DNA from: Thiohalobacter sp. IOR34
GTDB taxonomy: Bacteria > Pseudomonadota > Gammaproteobacteria > Thiohalobacterales > Thiohalobacteraceae
NCBI RefSeq assembly: GCF_030406045.1
Contig: NZ_CP128988.1
Location: 593,438 to 657,437 of the forward strand
Direction: 5' to 3'
DNA: 64,000 nucleotides
Shown here piece after piece: positions 29,654 to 39,115 of the stretch. The notes beneath the pieces were generated by a model. The model was given only the letters and a program-made list of their open reading frames with translations, made no database searches and was not told the DNA's origin. How positions within the stretch are numbered: the first letter of the stretch is position 1; each line of letters opens with the position of its first letter. A program made the translations under genes and the position numbers.

Positions 29654-31996
29654 ATGGCGTCACCTCTTCACAGTCCACCCCCCTTCCCCGTGTCGCTTCG
29701 CTGGCTGGTGACCGGACCCCTGTTGCTGATCCTGGCCCTGCTCGCGGCCGCTCCGCTGCGTGCCGACACGACGCCGCTCAAGGACTATGCCGCCCAGCTG
29801 AAGACGATCGAGCGTGGCCTGCGCGCGCGCAGCCTGGAGGAGGCGCAGTTGCGCGACTGGCTGGCGCAGATCAGCGTCGGTGCCCCCCTGGCCGAGGCCT
29901 GCGTCAGCGAGGGCGAGCAGGCCCGCCAACAGATGAGCGAGGACCTGGCCAGTCTCGGCGAGCCGGTCAAGGGCGAGGCTGCGGAGGTGGCGCGCAAGCG
30001 CCGGGAGCTGAAGCAGCGCATCCAGGCCCTGGATCAGCGGCTGGCCACCTGTCGTCTGCTGGTGCTGCGCAGTGCCGAGCTGAAGCAGCTGGTGTCGCAG
30101 CGGCTCAAGGCCTTGCTGGCGCGCCACCTGTTCGCCAAGGGGCCGAACGTGCTGGTGCTGCTGCTCGACAACTGGAAGCAGCCGGCCGCCTGGCTGGCCG
30201 CCACCCTCGACTTCCTGCGTGAACACAGCGGTGTCCGCCAGTTCGATCGCGGCGACTGGGGGCTGTTGCTGGGCGCGCTGTTGCTGGCGACGGCCGTCGG
30301 CGCCCTGTTGCGCCATCAGACGCGGCGGCTGTTGCAGCATGCCGGCTGGGACAGCGGCCTCTCCAGCGAGGCGCTGCGTGCCCTGCTCGGCAGCCTGGGC
30401 CACTATGCGCCCCAGCTGCTCGCCGGGCTGGCGGCCGCCGGTCTGGCCCTGGCCGTCACCGGTGGCCAGAGGCCGATCCCCTTCGTCAGCCTGCTCGGCT
30501 ACGCCATGCCCGTGTATTTTCTCGGCATCGTGCTGATCCGCTTCTTCCTTGCCCCGCCGCCGCCGGCGCGGCTGTTCCTGCCGCTCGATGCGGCCCTGGC
30601 GCGAGCTCTGGCACGACGCCTCAAGGTGTTGCTGGCCCTGGCCTTCGTCGGCTATCTGCTGTTCGCGACCCTGTTTGCCCAGAGCCTGCCGGAACCGGCG
30701 ATCCTGCTGGCGCGGGCGCTGTTCGCCGCCGTGCTGGTGCTCAATCTCATGTGGGCGCTGTGGCTGGTGCTGCGCCTGCCGCGGCTGGCGGACATGCGCT
30801 GGTTCAGCCTGCTGATCTATCTGGTGCTGCTCGGTGCGCTGGCCGCCGAGTGGCTGGGCTATCGCAACCTGTCGGTGGCGGCGCTGCGGGTGCTGCTTGG
30901 CAGTCTGCTGGCGTTCGGCTTGCTTGTCTTTCTGGCCTATCTGCTGCGTGATCTCTACGACAATCTCGATGAGGGCCACAGCCCCTGGGCCCGACGCCTG
31001 CGCCACGCCCTGGGTCTGGTGCCCGAGGCACCCTTTCCCGGCCTGGTCTGGCTGCGGCTGATCACCACCCTGCTGCTGTGGGGGCTCGGGGCCTATGCGG
31101 TGCTCGGCCTGTGGGGGGTGTCGGACACCACCCTGCAGCAGCTGCGCGTACTGCTGGTCCAGGGTTTCGAGATCGGCTCCCTGGAGATCGTGCCGCTGCG
31201 TATCCTTGCCGCCCTGCTTTCCTTTGCCGTGCTGTTCGCCCTGAGCGGCTGGGTGCGCAACCGCATGGAACACCGCTGGTTGCAGAAGGCACGCATGGAC
31301 CGCGGTGCGCGCGAGGCGCTGGTCACCATCAGTGGCTATGTGATGATCGCACTGGCCCTGGTGGTCGGACTCGGCGTGGCCGGCTTCGAGTTCAAGAATC
31401 TGGCGATCATCGCCGGCGCCCTCTCGGTGGGTATCGGCTTCGGCCTGCAGAACATCGTCAACAACTTCGTCTCCGGCCTGATCCTGCTCTTCGAGCGGCC
31501 GGTGAAGACCGGTGACTGGATCGTGGTCGGCAATACCGAGGGCTACGTCAAGCGCATCCGCATCCGTTCCACCCAGATCCAGACCTTCGACCGGGCCGAC
31601 GTCATCGTTCCCAACTCGGAGTTGATCTCCAACCAGGTGACCAACTGGATGCTGTACGACGCACGCGGCCGGGCGCGGATCCCGGTCGGGGTCGCCTACG
31701 GCAGCGACACCCAGCAGGTGAAGGCCATCCTGGAACGGGTCGCCGCGGAACACCCGGGGGTGATCACCGATGGCAGTTCGCCGGAGCCGCGGGTGCTGTT
31801 CCGGGCCTTCGGCGACAGCTCCCTGGACTTCGAGCTGCGCTGCTTCATCTACGATATCGACAAGCGATTGCGGGTGATCAGTGACCTGAATTTCGCCATC
31901 GATGCCGCCTTCCGCGAGGCGGGCATCGAGATCCCCTTCCCGCAGCGCGATGTGCATGTGCGCGACTGGCCGTCTCCGCCAGAAGCCGGAAGCTAG
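29654..31996 (+). CDS. Large MscS-family mechanosensitive channel with DUF3772 domain
   Basis: 780 residues: signal peptide to about 38 (ALLAAAPLRA), a periplasmic helical DUF3772-like domain (about 40-185), then about ten membrane helices, then the MscS pore and cytosolic domain. The pore helix and following segment are VGLGVAGFEFKNLAIIAGAL and GFGLQNIVNNFVSGLILLFE near 580-615. The beta domain follows (DWIVVGNTEGYVKRI, VPNSELISNQVTNW). Likely an osmotic release valve of the YjeP/MscK-like size class. Stop TAG lies in a CTAG followed 4 bp later by a REP unit. Confidence 0.9.
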   Translation: MASPLHSPPPFPVSLRWLVTGPLLLILALLAAAPLRADTTPLKDYAAQLKTIERGLRARSLEEAQLRDWLAQISVGAPLAEACVSEGEQARQQMSEDLASLGEPVKGEAAEVARKRRELKQRIQALDQRLATCRLLVLRSAELKQLVSQRLKALLARHLFAKGPNVLVLLLDNWKQPAAWLAATLDFLREHSGVRQFDRGDWGLLLGALLLATAVGALLRHQTRRLLQHAGWDSGLSSEALRALLGSLGHYAPQLLAGLAAAGLALAVTGGQRPIPFVSLLGYAMPVYFLGIVLIRFFLAPPPPARLFLPLDAALARALARRLKVLLALAFVGYLLFATLFAQSLPEPAILLARALFAAVLVLNLMWALWLVLRLPRLADMRWFSLLIYLVLLGALAAEWLGYRNLSVAALRVLLGSLLAFGLLVFLAYLLRDLYDNLDEGHSPWARRLRHALGLVPEAPFPGLVWLRLITTLLLWGLGAYAVLGLWGVSDTTLQQLRVLLVQGFEIGSLEIVPLRILAALLSFAVLFALSGWVRNRMEHRWLQKARMDRGAREALVTISGYVMIALALVVGLGVAGFEFKNLAIIAGALSVGIGFGLQNIVNNFVSGLILLFERPVKTGDWIVVGNTEGYVKRIRIRSTQIQTFDRADVIVPNSELISNQVTNWMLYDARGRARIPVGVAYGSDTQQVKAILERVAAEHPGVITDGSSPEPRVLFRAFGDSSLDFELRCFIYDIDKRLRVISDLNFAIDAAFREAGIEIPFPQRDVHVRDWPSPPEAGS

Positions 31997-32160
31997 AGGG
32001 TAGGAGCGGCCTCCGGGCCGCGATGCGGCGCAAAGCGCCGGTATGGAAGCCAGAATCCGGAATTCAGAATCCAGAAGGTAGGAGCGGCCTCCAGGCCGCG
32101 ATCTCCCCGCGCGGCCGCCGCTCAGGTGCCCATTTGCGTGCCGCCCTGGTGCTAAAGCCC
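31997..32160. repeat. Two direct REP units and a MITE-1 remnant
   Basis: Direct REP-like 25-mers at 32000-32024 and 32078-32102, the first followed by GATGCGGCGCAAAGCGCCG as after argG. A degraded MITE-1 end (CGTGCCGCCCTGGTGCTA) lies near 32136-32153. Confidence 0.7.
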
Positions 32161-32246
32161 GAGCCCCGGCCGGACGCTATCCCTGACAAGGTCATGGAGA
32201 CCCTCGCCTGACAAGGCCGTTTCCACCGCAGACCGGGGGAATGCCA

Positions 32247-32423
32247 ATGAGCCCAGTCAAACGCAGTTCCATTTCCGTGTCGGCCACGGCGCCGGCCAAG
32301 AAGCACAAGACCAAGTCCTCGGCCAATGCCATCCGCCGCGCGGTGGCGCGCCGGCGTATCGAGGAGCGGCGCGAGGCCGAATGGTTGCGCGCCCAGTTGC
32401 ACGAGGTCTTCGACGAGGACTGA
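32247..32423 (+). CDS. Small basic protein, PA3496-like
   Basis: 58 residues from the ATG at 32247, preceded by CCGGGGGA; a second ATG lies 6 nt earlier. Highly basic (KKHKTKSS) with a helical C-terminus RRRIEERREAEWLRAQLHEV, resembling the short PA3496-type proteins of gammaproteobacteria named putative envelope integrity proteins. Family match is by eye; function unknown. Convergent with the MATE gene 12 bp downstream. Confidence 0.65.
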   Translation: MSPVKRSSISVSATAPAKKHKTKSSANAIRRAVARRRIEERREAEWLRAQLHEVFDED

Positions 32424-32435
32424 CCCGTCTTCCCT

Positions 32436-33755
32436 TCACCCTGGCAGCGGCCGCCGCCAGAGAAAGCCGCCCAGGCTCAGGCCGCGCGCCGCCATGAACA
32501 GCAGCAGCGCGGCCCAGAGCCCGTGGTTGCCCAGGGGTTGCAGCAGGTACCAGGCCGGCAGATAGACGGCGAACACCGCGAGCAGCATGCCGCGGCGCAG
32601 GTCGGCGCTGCGCGTGGCGCCGATGAACACCCCGTCCAGCCAGAACGCCCAGACCGAGACCAGCGGCAGGGCGATCACCCAGGGCAGGTAGCGCAGCGCC
32701 TCGCTGCGCACCGCCTCGATGTCGGTGAGCAGGCCGATCAGCGGCTGGCCGGCGAGCGCGAACAGCAGGCTGAAGAGCAGGGCGCTGAGCGCCGACCACA
32801 GGGCTGTGTCCCGCAGATCGCGGCGCAAGGCTTGCCGGTCACCGGCCCCCAGGGCGCGGCCGACCAGGGCCTCGGCGGTGTGGGCGAAGCCGTCCAGCCC
32901 GTAGGCCATGAAGGTCTGGAAGTTGAACAGCACGGCGTTGGCGGCCAGGATCAGCTCGCCGAAACGCGCCCCCTGGATGGTGAAGAAGGCCAGGGCGCCG
33001 AGCAGGCCGAGGGTACGAAGGAACAGGTCGTGATTGACCCGCAGCAACTGGCGCAGCGCCGCGGGCTCGCGCAGCGCCGGCCAGGACCAGCGGCCGGGGA
33101 AGGTGCGCAGGGTCCGCCGGGCGAAGCCCAGCGCCAGCAGCAGGCCGAGGTATTCGGCGATCAGCGAGGCCAGGGCCACGCCCTCCGCCGCCATCCCCAG
33201 GTGCATCACGAAGACATAGTCCAGCAGGGCGTTGCAGCCGTTGATCAGCAGCATGACGATCAGCGGAATGCGCGAATTCTGCAGGCCGAGGAACCAGCCC
33301 CAGAAGACGTAATTGGCCAGCGTCGCCGGCGCCGCCCAGATGCGAACCCCATAGTAGCCGCGGGCCGCCTCGGTGACCGCCGGTTCGGCGTCGATCAGCC
33401 GGAAGGCGAGAGCCGCGAGCGGTGCCTGCAACAGCAGCAGGACGAGCGCCAGGGCGATGGCCAGCAGCAGGCCGCGGCCGAGCACGAGGCGCAGCGCATC
33501 GCCGTCCTCCGCGCCGCAGGCCTGGGCGGTCAGGCCGGTGGTGCTCATGCGCAGGAAGCCGAAGGCCCAGAACAGGAAGTGGATGATCATGGCGCCGAGC
33601 GCCACGGCGCCGATATGACGCGCCTCCGGCAGGTGACCGACCACCGCGGTGTCGATCATTCCCAACAGGGGCACCGAAAGATTGGATAGAATGATCGGGC
33701 CGGCCAGTGCCCAGATGCGGCGCTGCCGGTGTCCTGTCGCGGTGACGGGATTCAT
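32436..33755 (-). CDS. MATE family efflux transporter (DinF-like)
   Basis: 439 residues with twelve predicted helices in two bundles. N-terminal MATE signature PIILSNLSVPLLGMIDTAVV near 15-34 and GFLRMSTTGLTAQACGAEDG near 65-84. Exports cationic or organic compounds in exchange for Na+ or H+; DinF-type by overall pattern. Divergent from the DUF748 gene with 71 bp between. Confidence 0.9.
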   Translation of the reverse strand: MNPVTATGHRQRRIWALAGPIILSNLSVPLLGMIDTAVVGHLPEARHIGAVALGAMIIHFLFWAFGFLRMSTTGLTAQACGAEDGDALRLVLGRGLLLAIALALVLLLLQAPLAALAFRLIDAEPAVTEAARGYYGVRIWAAPATLANYVFWGWFLGLQNSRIPLIVMLLINGCNALLDYVFVMHLGMAAEGVALASLIAEYLGLLLALGFARRTLRTFPGRWSWPALREPAALRQLLRVNHDLFLRTLGLLGALAFFTIQGARFGELILAANAVLFNFQTFMAYGLDGFAHTAEALVGRALGAGDRQALRRDLRDTALWSALSALLFSLLFALAGQPLIGLLTDIEAVRSEALRYLPWVIALPLVSVWAFWLDGVFIGATRSADLRRGMLLAVFAVYLPAWYLLQPLGNHGLWAALLLFMAARGLSLGGFLWRRPLPG

Positions 33756-33826
33756 GGGCTGCGCAGTGTGCCGCCTTTACCCTCCAATATCCAGCGGCCG
33801 GCCGCGGGAACCGGAAAGGAAGCGCG

Positions 33827-36223
33827 ATGCGGAGACTGGTGATCTTGCTGCTCGGTGCGGCGCTGCTGGGCATGGTGCTGCTGCTGGCCCTGCCCCATGC
33901 CATCGACTATGGCCTGCGCCAGGCGCTGCGCGCCGGCGGCGCCGTCGAGGTCGAGCTGCAGCGGGTCCACGTCAATCCCTTCACCGGCACCCTGCGTCTG
34001 TCCGGCCTGCGCCTTGGCGATGGCAAGGGATGGCTGGAGCTGGACAGCCTGGATCTCGGCTTCGAGTGGCGGCCGTTGTTGCAACGGCGGCTGCACATCC
34101 GTCGACTGTCCCTCAGCGGACTGCGCGTCGAACTGAGCCGCAGCGGAAGGCACTGGCGGATGGCTGGTCTGGCGAGGCCGCTGCCGATCCCCGCGGCGCC
34201 GCCCGTGGCGGACACGGGCTGGGCCCTGCAGCTCGATCGGCTGACGCTGGCCGCGGCGCGTCTCGACCTGCGCCTGCCGCAATGGCACAGCCGCCTGCAC
34301 GTGCGTTCGTTCGAGATCGGGGACCTGGACAGCGCCCGGCCGCAGCAGCCGCTGCACCTGGCCCTGACGGGTGCGCTCAACGGCCGTCCACTGACGCTCT
34401 CCGGAGAAATCCATGCCTTCGCGCCGCGGCTGCATGGCCGGCTGCGGTTGCGCGCCGAGGGGCAGTCGATCGCGCCTTACGCCGGTCTGCTGCCGGCTGA
34501 CTGGCGGGGGATCGGCGGCCTGCTCGATGCCCGTCTGCGGCTCGACTTCGAACGCCGTCCGGCGGGTCTGCAGCTCCGGCACGAGGGCCGGCTGACGCTG
34601 CGCGAGGCGGCGCTGGAGACGAACAGGCTGCGGTTCTCCGGCGAGCGCCTGGCCTGGCAGGGCAAGGGGCGGTTCGAACTGGGCGCGGTCATCGGCCTGT
34701 TCCTGCAGGGGCGGCTGGAGGGGCGGGGCCTGGCGCTGGCCCAGGATCAGCCGCGGCTGCGCCATGCCGCCCGGCGGCTGGCCTGGGGTGGACGCCTGGA
34801 CTGGCCGGCGCTGGATGCGCCGGGCGGCCTGAGACTGCAGGGTACGCTGGATGGCGTGAGCCTGCGCACCGAGGAGACAGAACGGGCAGTGACCCTGCTG
34901 GCGCTGCAGTGGCTCAAACTGGACGGCGTCGAGGTCGAGGGGCCGGCGCTGGTCCGCCTGGCCGGGGTGGATTTCCAGGGGGGCGAGGGACTGGTCGCGG
35001 CGCCGCTCCCCGGCCAGCGGCGGATCCCGCTGCTCGGCGTGGGGGCGGGCACGTTGCGGCCGGTGACGATTCGCGGCCGGGAGATCGATATCGGCCAGGT
35101 CCGCCTGCAGGGGCTGCGCTTGCGACTGCGGCGGGATGCCACCGGCCGCTGGCTGGTGCCGCCGCTGCCGGCGGGCGGTGGCGGCATGGCGGTCCGCCTG
35201 CGTCTGACCAGTCTGGAACTGGCTGAGGGCGGTTATGTCGAACTGCTCGATGCGGCCGTCACGCCCGCTGTGAAGAGTCGCCTGGCGATCGAGGGGTTCC
35301 GTCTCGCCGGGCTCGATACGGGGGACGCCGGGCAGCCGGTACGGCTGTATCTGGCCGCCCGCCCCGGGGAGTATGCGCGGCTGCAGGCCGAAGGCTGGCT
35401 GAAACCCTTCGGCGAGGCGCTGTCGAGCGAGCTGCAGCTCAAGCTCGAGCGCCTCGACCTGCCGCCGCTGTCGCCCTACGCCGAGGCCCAGTTCGGCTAC
35501 CGGCTGGAGAGTGGCACCCTCGACCTCGACAGCGAGCTGAAGATCGAGGCCGGGCGTCTGCAGGCGGAAAACGACGTCCGCCTGCACCGCCTGGCAGTGC
35601 AGCGGGTCAGCGAAGAGAAGGCGGCCGAGGTGGAGAAGACCCTGGCCATGCCGCTGGAAACGGCGCTCGACATGCTGCGCGACAAGCAAGGCGACATCCA
35701 CCTGCAGTTGCCGGTCGCCGGCCTGCTCACGGACCCCGCCTTCGACCCCTCCGATGCCATCCGCCAGGCGCTGGCCAAGACCCTGAAGACGGCGGCAGTC
35801 GGCTATCTGAAGTATGCCCTGCAGCCCTACAGCACGCTGTTCGTGGTGGGCAAGTTCCTGGTCGACAAGGCCGGTCGCCTGCGGCTGGAGCCGCTGCGCT
35901 TTGCGCCGGGTGCGAGCGAACCCGATGCCGCAGCCGGTGACTACCTGGCCAGGATCGCCCGGCTGCTCGACGAACGGCCGGCGCTGCAGCTCAGGATATG
36001 CGCCTTTGCCGTGGCCCGGGACCGGGCTATGATGCAGGTGCAGCGGCGGCCGGCCAGGGTGGATCTGGAAACGGCCTTGCTGAACCTGGCCGATGCCCGG
36101 GCCGCGGCCGTCCGCCGGCTGCTGGTCGAGACGCACGGCATCGATCCGGCGCGGCTGCTGGTCTGCCGTTCGCAGATCGATGCGGTGGAGAATGCCGAGC
36201 CGCGTGTCGAACTGGCGCTTTGA
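33827..36223 (+). CDS. DUF748 (AsmA/TamB-like) envelope protein
   Basis: 798 residues. One N-terminal membrane anchor (about 3-22), then long stretches of amphipathic beta strands like the AsmA clan. EEKAAEVEKTLAMPLETALDMLRDK near 590-615 and the DUF748 block LQLPVAGLLTDPAFDP follow. The last ~90 residues (LLDERPALQLRICAFAVARDR ... DARAAAVRRLLVE) resemble an OmpA-like peptidoglycan-binding region. Family members probably help move lipids between membranes. Start supported by GGAAAGGAAGCG upstream. DUF2333 follows after 37 bp. Confidence 0.87.
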   Translation: MRRLVILLLGAALLGMVLLLALPHAIDYGLRQALRAGGAVEVELQRVHVNPFTGTLRLSGLRLGDGKGWLELDSLDLGFEWRPLLQRRLHIRRLSLSGLRVELSRSGRHWRMAGLARPLPIPAAPPVADTGWALQLDRLTLAAARLDLRLPQWHSRLHVRSFEIGDLDSARPQQPLHLALTGALNGRPLTLSGEIHAFAPRLHGRLRLRAEGQSIAPYAGLLPADWRGIGGLLDARLRLDFERRPAGLQLRHEGRLTLREAALETNRLRFSGERLAWQGKGRFELGAVIGLFLQGRLEGRGLALAQDQPRLRHAARRLAWGGRLDWPALDAPGGLRLQGTLDGVSLRTEETERAVTLLALQWLKLDGVEVEGPALVRLAGVDFQGGEGLVAAPLPGQRRIPLLGVGAGTLRPVTIRGREIDIGQVRLQGLRLRLRRDATGRWLVPPLPAGGGGMAVRLRLTSLELAEGGYVELLDAAVTPAVKSRLAIEGFRLAGLDTGDAGQPVRLYLAARPGEYARLQAEGWLKPFGEALSSELQLKLERLDLPPLSPYAEAQFGYRLESGTLDLDSELKIEAGRLQAENDVRLHRLAVQRVSEEKAAEVEKTLAMPLETALDMLRDKQGDIHLQLPVAGLLTDPAFDPSDAIRQALAKTLKTAAVGYLKYALQPYSTLFVVGKFLVDKAGRLRLEPLRFAPGASEPDAAAGDYLARIARLLDERPALQLRICAFAVARDRAMMQVQRRPARVDLETALLNLADARAAAVRRLLVETHGIDPARLLVCRSQIDAVENAEPRVELAL

Positions 36224-36260
36224 ACCAGAGCCGTTTTCCCCATACAAAGGACCTGCGCAG

Positions 36261-37346
36261 GTGATAGATAGATTGACCGACTGGATCAGCCGCTTCCTGG
36301 AGTGGGGCGCCCGCGGCGCCGACACCCTGCGTCGCCTCTACCATCCGCGCACCCTGAAGGAGAAGGGGCTGCTGTGGAGCCTTGGCCTGCTGCTGCTGAC
36401 CTATCTGCTGGTCTGCGGGCTGCTCGGTGTCTACTGGAGCCGCCAGCCGGAGCCCTTCGATGTGCGCCAGGTGGCGCTGGAACGCGCCGCCGGCGATAGC
36501 GAGCGGCTGGTGGTGGGTTATGTCTACACCAGCACCCTGATGCGCATCGGTGAGACCCTGCTCGACAAGCCCGGCGGCTATCTGTCCAACGATCTGTTTC
36601 CGCCTGGGCTGTGGCTGGACAACATGCCCAACTGGGAATTCGGCAGCCTGGTAATGCTGCGCGACGGCGCCGCGGCGCTGCGCAATCACTTCTCCCGTTC
36701 CCAGTCGCAGTCGGTGGAGGACAAGGACCTGGCCCAGGCCGAGCCGCAGTTCAATTTCCAGAACGATTCCTGGATCCTGCCCGCCACCGAAGGGGAATAC
36801 CGCAAGGGCCTGCGCGCCCTGGGTCGCTATCTCCAACGGCTTGCCGACCCGGCCGCTTCCGACGCCCAGTTCTATGCCCGTGCCGACAACCTGCGCCAGT
36901 ACCTGGAGATCGTCTCCAAGCGGCTCGGCAGCCTTTCGCAGCGGCTCAGCGCCAGCGTCGGCCAGTTGCGCATCAACACCGACCTGGCCGGGGAGACGGC
37001 GGCACGCCAGGCGACCCGCAGCCCGGAGGCGGTGGAGGTGAAGACCCCCTGGCGTGAGCTGGACGATGTCTTCTACGAGGCGCGTGGCACGGCCTGGGCG
37101 CTGCTGCACATCCTGCGCGCGGTGGAGCTGGACTTCAGCGAGATCCTGCGCAAGAAGAACGCCCTGGTCTCGCTGCGCCAGATCATCCGCGAACTGGAGG
37201 CCACTCAGGAGCCGACCCTGAGTCCTTTCGTCCTCAATGGCAGCGGCTTCGGCCTGTTCGCCAACTACTCGCTGACCATGGCCAACTACCTGGCCCGCGC
37301 CAATGCCGCGGTGATCGACCTGCGCGATCTGCTGCAGCAGGGCTGA
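36261..37346 (+). CDS. DUF2333 family protein
   Basis: 361 residues, GTG start at 36261 with AAAGGA upstream. One N-terminal membrane helix (about 38-60, LLWSLGLLLLTYLLVCGLLG), then a periplasmic domain with the family signatures LSNDLFPPGLWLDNMPNWEFG near 98-118 and NDSWILPATEGEYRKGLRAL near 168-187. Function unknown. Likely co-transcribed with the DUF748 gene. Confidence 0.85.
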   Translation: MIDRLTDWISRFLEWGARGADTLRRLYHPRTLKEKGLLWSLGLLLLTYLLVCGLLGVYWSRQPEPFDVRQVALERAAGDSERLVVGYVYTSTLMRIGETLLDKPGGYLSNDLFPPGLWLDNMPNWEFGSLVMLRDGAAALRNHFSRSQSQSVEDKDLAQAEPQFNFQNDSWILPATEGEYRKGLRALGRYLQRLADPAASDAQFYARADNLRQYLEIVSKRLGSLSQRLSASVGQLRINTDLAGETAARQATRSPEAVEVKTPWRELDDVFYEARGTAWALLHILRAVELDFSEILRKKNALVSLRQIIRELEATQEPTLSPFVLNGSGFGLFANYSLTMANYLARANAAVIDLRDLLQQG

Positions 37347-37347
37347 G

Positions 37348-37536
37348 TCAACTGCTCTTGCAGGTCTTGACGCCGAGCAGGGTATACAGCGGGCAGAAGC
37401 CGATCAGGCCGGTGATCAGGGGGATCAGGCCGAGCCAGCCCCAGGGCGTCTGCGGGCCGACGAAGACGATGGCCACCAGGGCAAGGCCGATGATGATGCG
37501 AAGGGCGCGGTCGATGCCGCCGACGTTGCAGGACAT
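37348..37536 (-). CDS. DUF2892 (YgaP-like) small membrane protein
   Basis: 62 residues, MSCNVGGIDRALRIIIGLAL, two membrane helices ending GFCPLYTLLGVKTCKSS. Typical of the DUF2892 inner-membrane domain often fused to or encoded beside rhodaneses. Start at 37536 follows AGGAGAACC. Encoded 92 bp downstream of a Crp/Fnr regulator, which may control it. Confidence 0.85.
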   Translation of the reverse strand: MSCNVGGIDRALRIIIGLALVAIVFVGPQTPWGWLGLIPLITGLIGFCPLYTLLGVKTCKSS

Positions 37537-37628
37537 GATGCGGTTCTCCTCTTGCTGTTGAAGGGTATCGAGAGTGCGCCCATCTTCCCCTTCGCCCGCC
37601 GTCCTGTCAGTGACTGAGTCACACAGCT

Positions 37629-38306
37629 TTACGGGCCGCCTTGCTGCAATAGGCGGGCCAGGGCAGCGGCATCGCAAATGCGGATGCTGCCGCGGCCGAG
37701 CTCCAGCCAGCCGCGTTCCTCGAATTGCTTGAGATGTCGTGACACCACCTCGCGGGCCGTGCCCAGTTCGGCGGCCAGGGCCTGATGGGTGATCCGCGCC
37801 CTGTCGCCGGCATCGCGCAGGCCGAGCAGGGTGTGGGCCAGCCGGCTGTCGATGCTGCAGGCCGTGAGCTGCTCGATACGGGCGATGATCTCGGCCAGGC
37901 GGGCGCCGAGGCGGGCGAACACGAAGCGGCGGAAACGGCCCGACTCCTGCAGCGCCGCATCGAAGTCCCGCCCGGCGACCAGGAAGGCCTGTACCTCGGT
38001 CTCGGTGACGCCTTCCGCCGGGTAGTGGTCGCCACCCAACAGACAGGACGTGGTGAGGACGCAGGAGTCGCCGGCACGGACATGGTAGAGCACCACCTCC
38101 CGGCCACTCTCGGTGAGAAGCTGGACGCGCACGCTGCCGCTGGCGACCAGCAGATAGCTTTCGCAGCGGCCGCCCGGCTGGAACACCCGCTGGCCGGCGG
38201 GCAGCGTCACCAGCCGCGCCTGCTCAGCCAGGGCGGCGAGCACCGGATCGTCGTCGGCAACCAGTGCCGGAAATTGCCGTTGCCAGAGTGCCTGTTTGTC
38301 ACTCAT
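37629..38306 (-). CDS. Crp/Fnr family transcriptional regulator
   Basis: 225 residues. Cyclic-nucleotide-like beta-roll (about 20-130), dimer helix, then winged helix with recognition segment TAREVVSRHLKQFEERGWLE near 183-202. No Fnr-type N-terminal Cys cluster; internal Cys in GDSCVLTTSCLLGG near 79-92 and ACSI near 149 are noteworthy and could sense redox or ligand, but this is unproven. The adjacent DUF2892 gene is a plausible target. Confidence 0.9.
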   Translation of the reverse strand: MSDKQALWQRQFPALVADDDPVLAALAEQARLVTLPAGQRVFQPGGRCESYLLVASGSVRVQLLTESGREVVLYHVRAGDSCVLTTSCLLGGDHYPAEGVTETEVQAFLVAGRDFDAALQESGRFRRFVFARLGARLAEIIARIEQLTACSIDSRLAHTLLGLRDAGDRARITHQALAAELGTAREVVSRHLKQFEERGWLELGRGSIRICDAAALARLLQQGGP

Positions 38307-38434
38307 ATATGCTGTATGCTCCCGCGGCCCGGCAATTGTGGCTCATGATAGACTTGGCCATCTCTGCCATTGCTTCAGCAAAACGCTTTTCTCTTTGCCC
38401 GGTTTTTTTCATCACTCATGAGACGCACCCCATG
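38307..38434. other. Boundary between core genome and cassette island
   Basis: No gene seen. Base composition turns AT-rich here and the first attC follows. Confidence 0.4.
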
Positions 38435-38530
38435 GTTTCTAACGATTTGTGTAACCGGCTGGCTAACCCAGAGCGACGAGGAACGAGAAACGTCGGGGTA
38501 GCCAGTCTGGATTGACGCGATTGTTATGCC
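38435..38530 (-). other. attC site 1
   Basis: Integron recombination site, about 96 bp, oriented on the minus strand: R'' GGCATAACAATC at 38530 and R' TCGTTAGAAACC at 38435, with an imperfect palindrome between (GCCAG/CTGGC and TACCCCGACG arms). It closes the parDE cassette. Confidence 0.8.
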
Positions 38531-38572
38531 TCATCACAATACAGGTTATTGATATTCCTGGGGGGTTGTGAG

Positions 38573-38812
38573 ATGAGCAAAAACACCAGTATTACTCTTG
38601 GCCCTCACTTTGAGCGCTTTATAAATAAACAACTGAAAACCGGGCGATTCTCTTCCACTAGCGAAGTGATTCGTGCTGCTCTGCGGTTGTTGGAGGAGGA
38701 AGAAACCAAGCTTTCTACCCTTCGAAAATTACTTGAAGAAGGCGAGCAAAGCGGGATCTCCAACTACACGCTTACAGGGCTTATCGACGAACTGAACAAT
38801 GACGTCCACTAA
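38573..38812 (+). CDS. parD: ParD-type antitoxin (cassette gene)
   Basis: 79 residues with a ribbon-helix-helix N-terminus (MSKNTSITLGPHFERFINKQ) and the ParD signature FSSTSEVIRAALRLLEEEE near 27-45. It binds its own operator and neutralises ParE. The gene runs opposite to the attC orientation, which is common for toxin-antitoxin cassettes that carry their own promoter. AT-rich compared with the flanking core. The ATG at 38573 follows GGGGGGTTGTGAG. Confidence 0.88.
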   Translation: MSKNTSITLGPHFERFINKQLKTGRFSSTSEVIRAALRLLEEEETKLSTLRKLLEEGEQSGISNYTLTGLIDELNNDVH

Positions 38813-38815
38813 ATA

Positions 38816-39115
38816 GTGCCTCATTTTCTACTCACCAATGCAGCCAAAAACGACCTGGTAGGTATTGCCAAGTTTACGCAATAACGCCGGGGAGTCGATC
38901 AGCACAATAAATACTTGGCCCAACTTGATGATACGTTTCATCAGTTAGCCGACAACCCAGAGCTTGGCAAAATCTGTAATTACATTAAGCGTGGCTATAG
39001 AAAATTTCCTATCGCCAACCACGTAATCTATTACCGAGCCTACTCCAACCGAATTGAAATTGTTCGTGTGCTTCATAAGCGCATGGATGTTTCCGAATCC
39101 ATTTTTCAGACATAA
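38816..39115 (+). pseudogene. parE: ParE-type toxin with in-frame stop
   Basis: Starts GTG at 38816, 3 bp after parD, reading VPHFLLTNAAKNDLVGIAKFTQ. It meets TAA at 38882-38884, then continues in the same frame as RRGVDQHNKYL ... LADNPELGK ... NHVIYYRAYSNRIEIVRVLHKRMDV to 39115. ParE homologues usually have a Lys where the stop lies, so one A-to-T change would explain it. A TTG at 38915 could start a 66-residue remnant. Toxin probably inactive. Confidence 0.78.

Noticed and set aside
29660-31957. 765-codon open frame antisense to the MscS gene
   Set aside because: A GC-rich shadow frame with Gln/His/Gly-rich low-complexity translation, opposite a clear family member.
33752-36325. 857-codon open frame antisense to the DUF748 gene
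   Set aside because: A shadow frame; the translation is low complexity and the sense strand matches a known family with a ribosome binding site.
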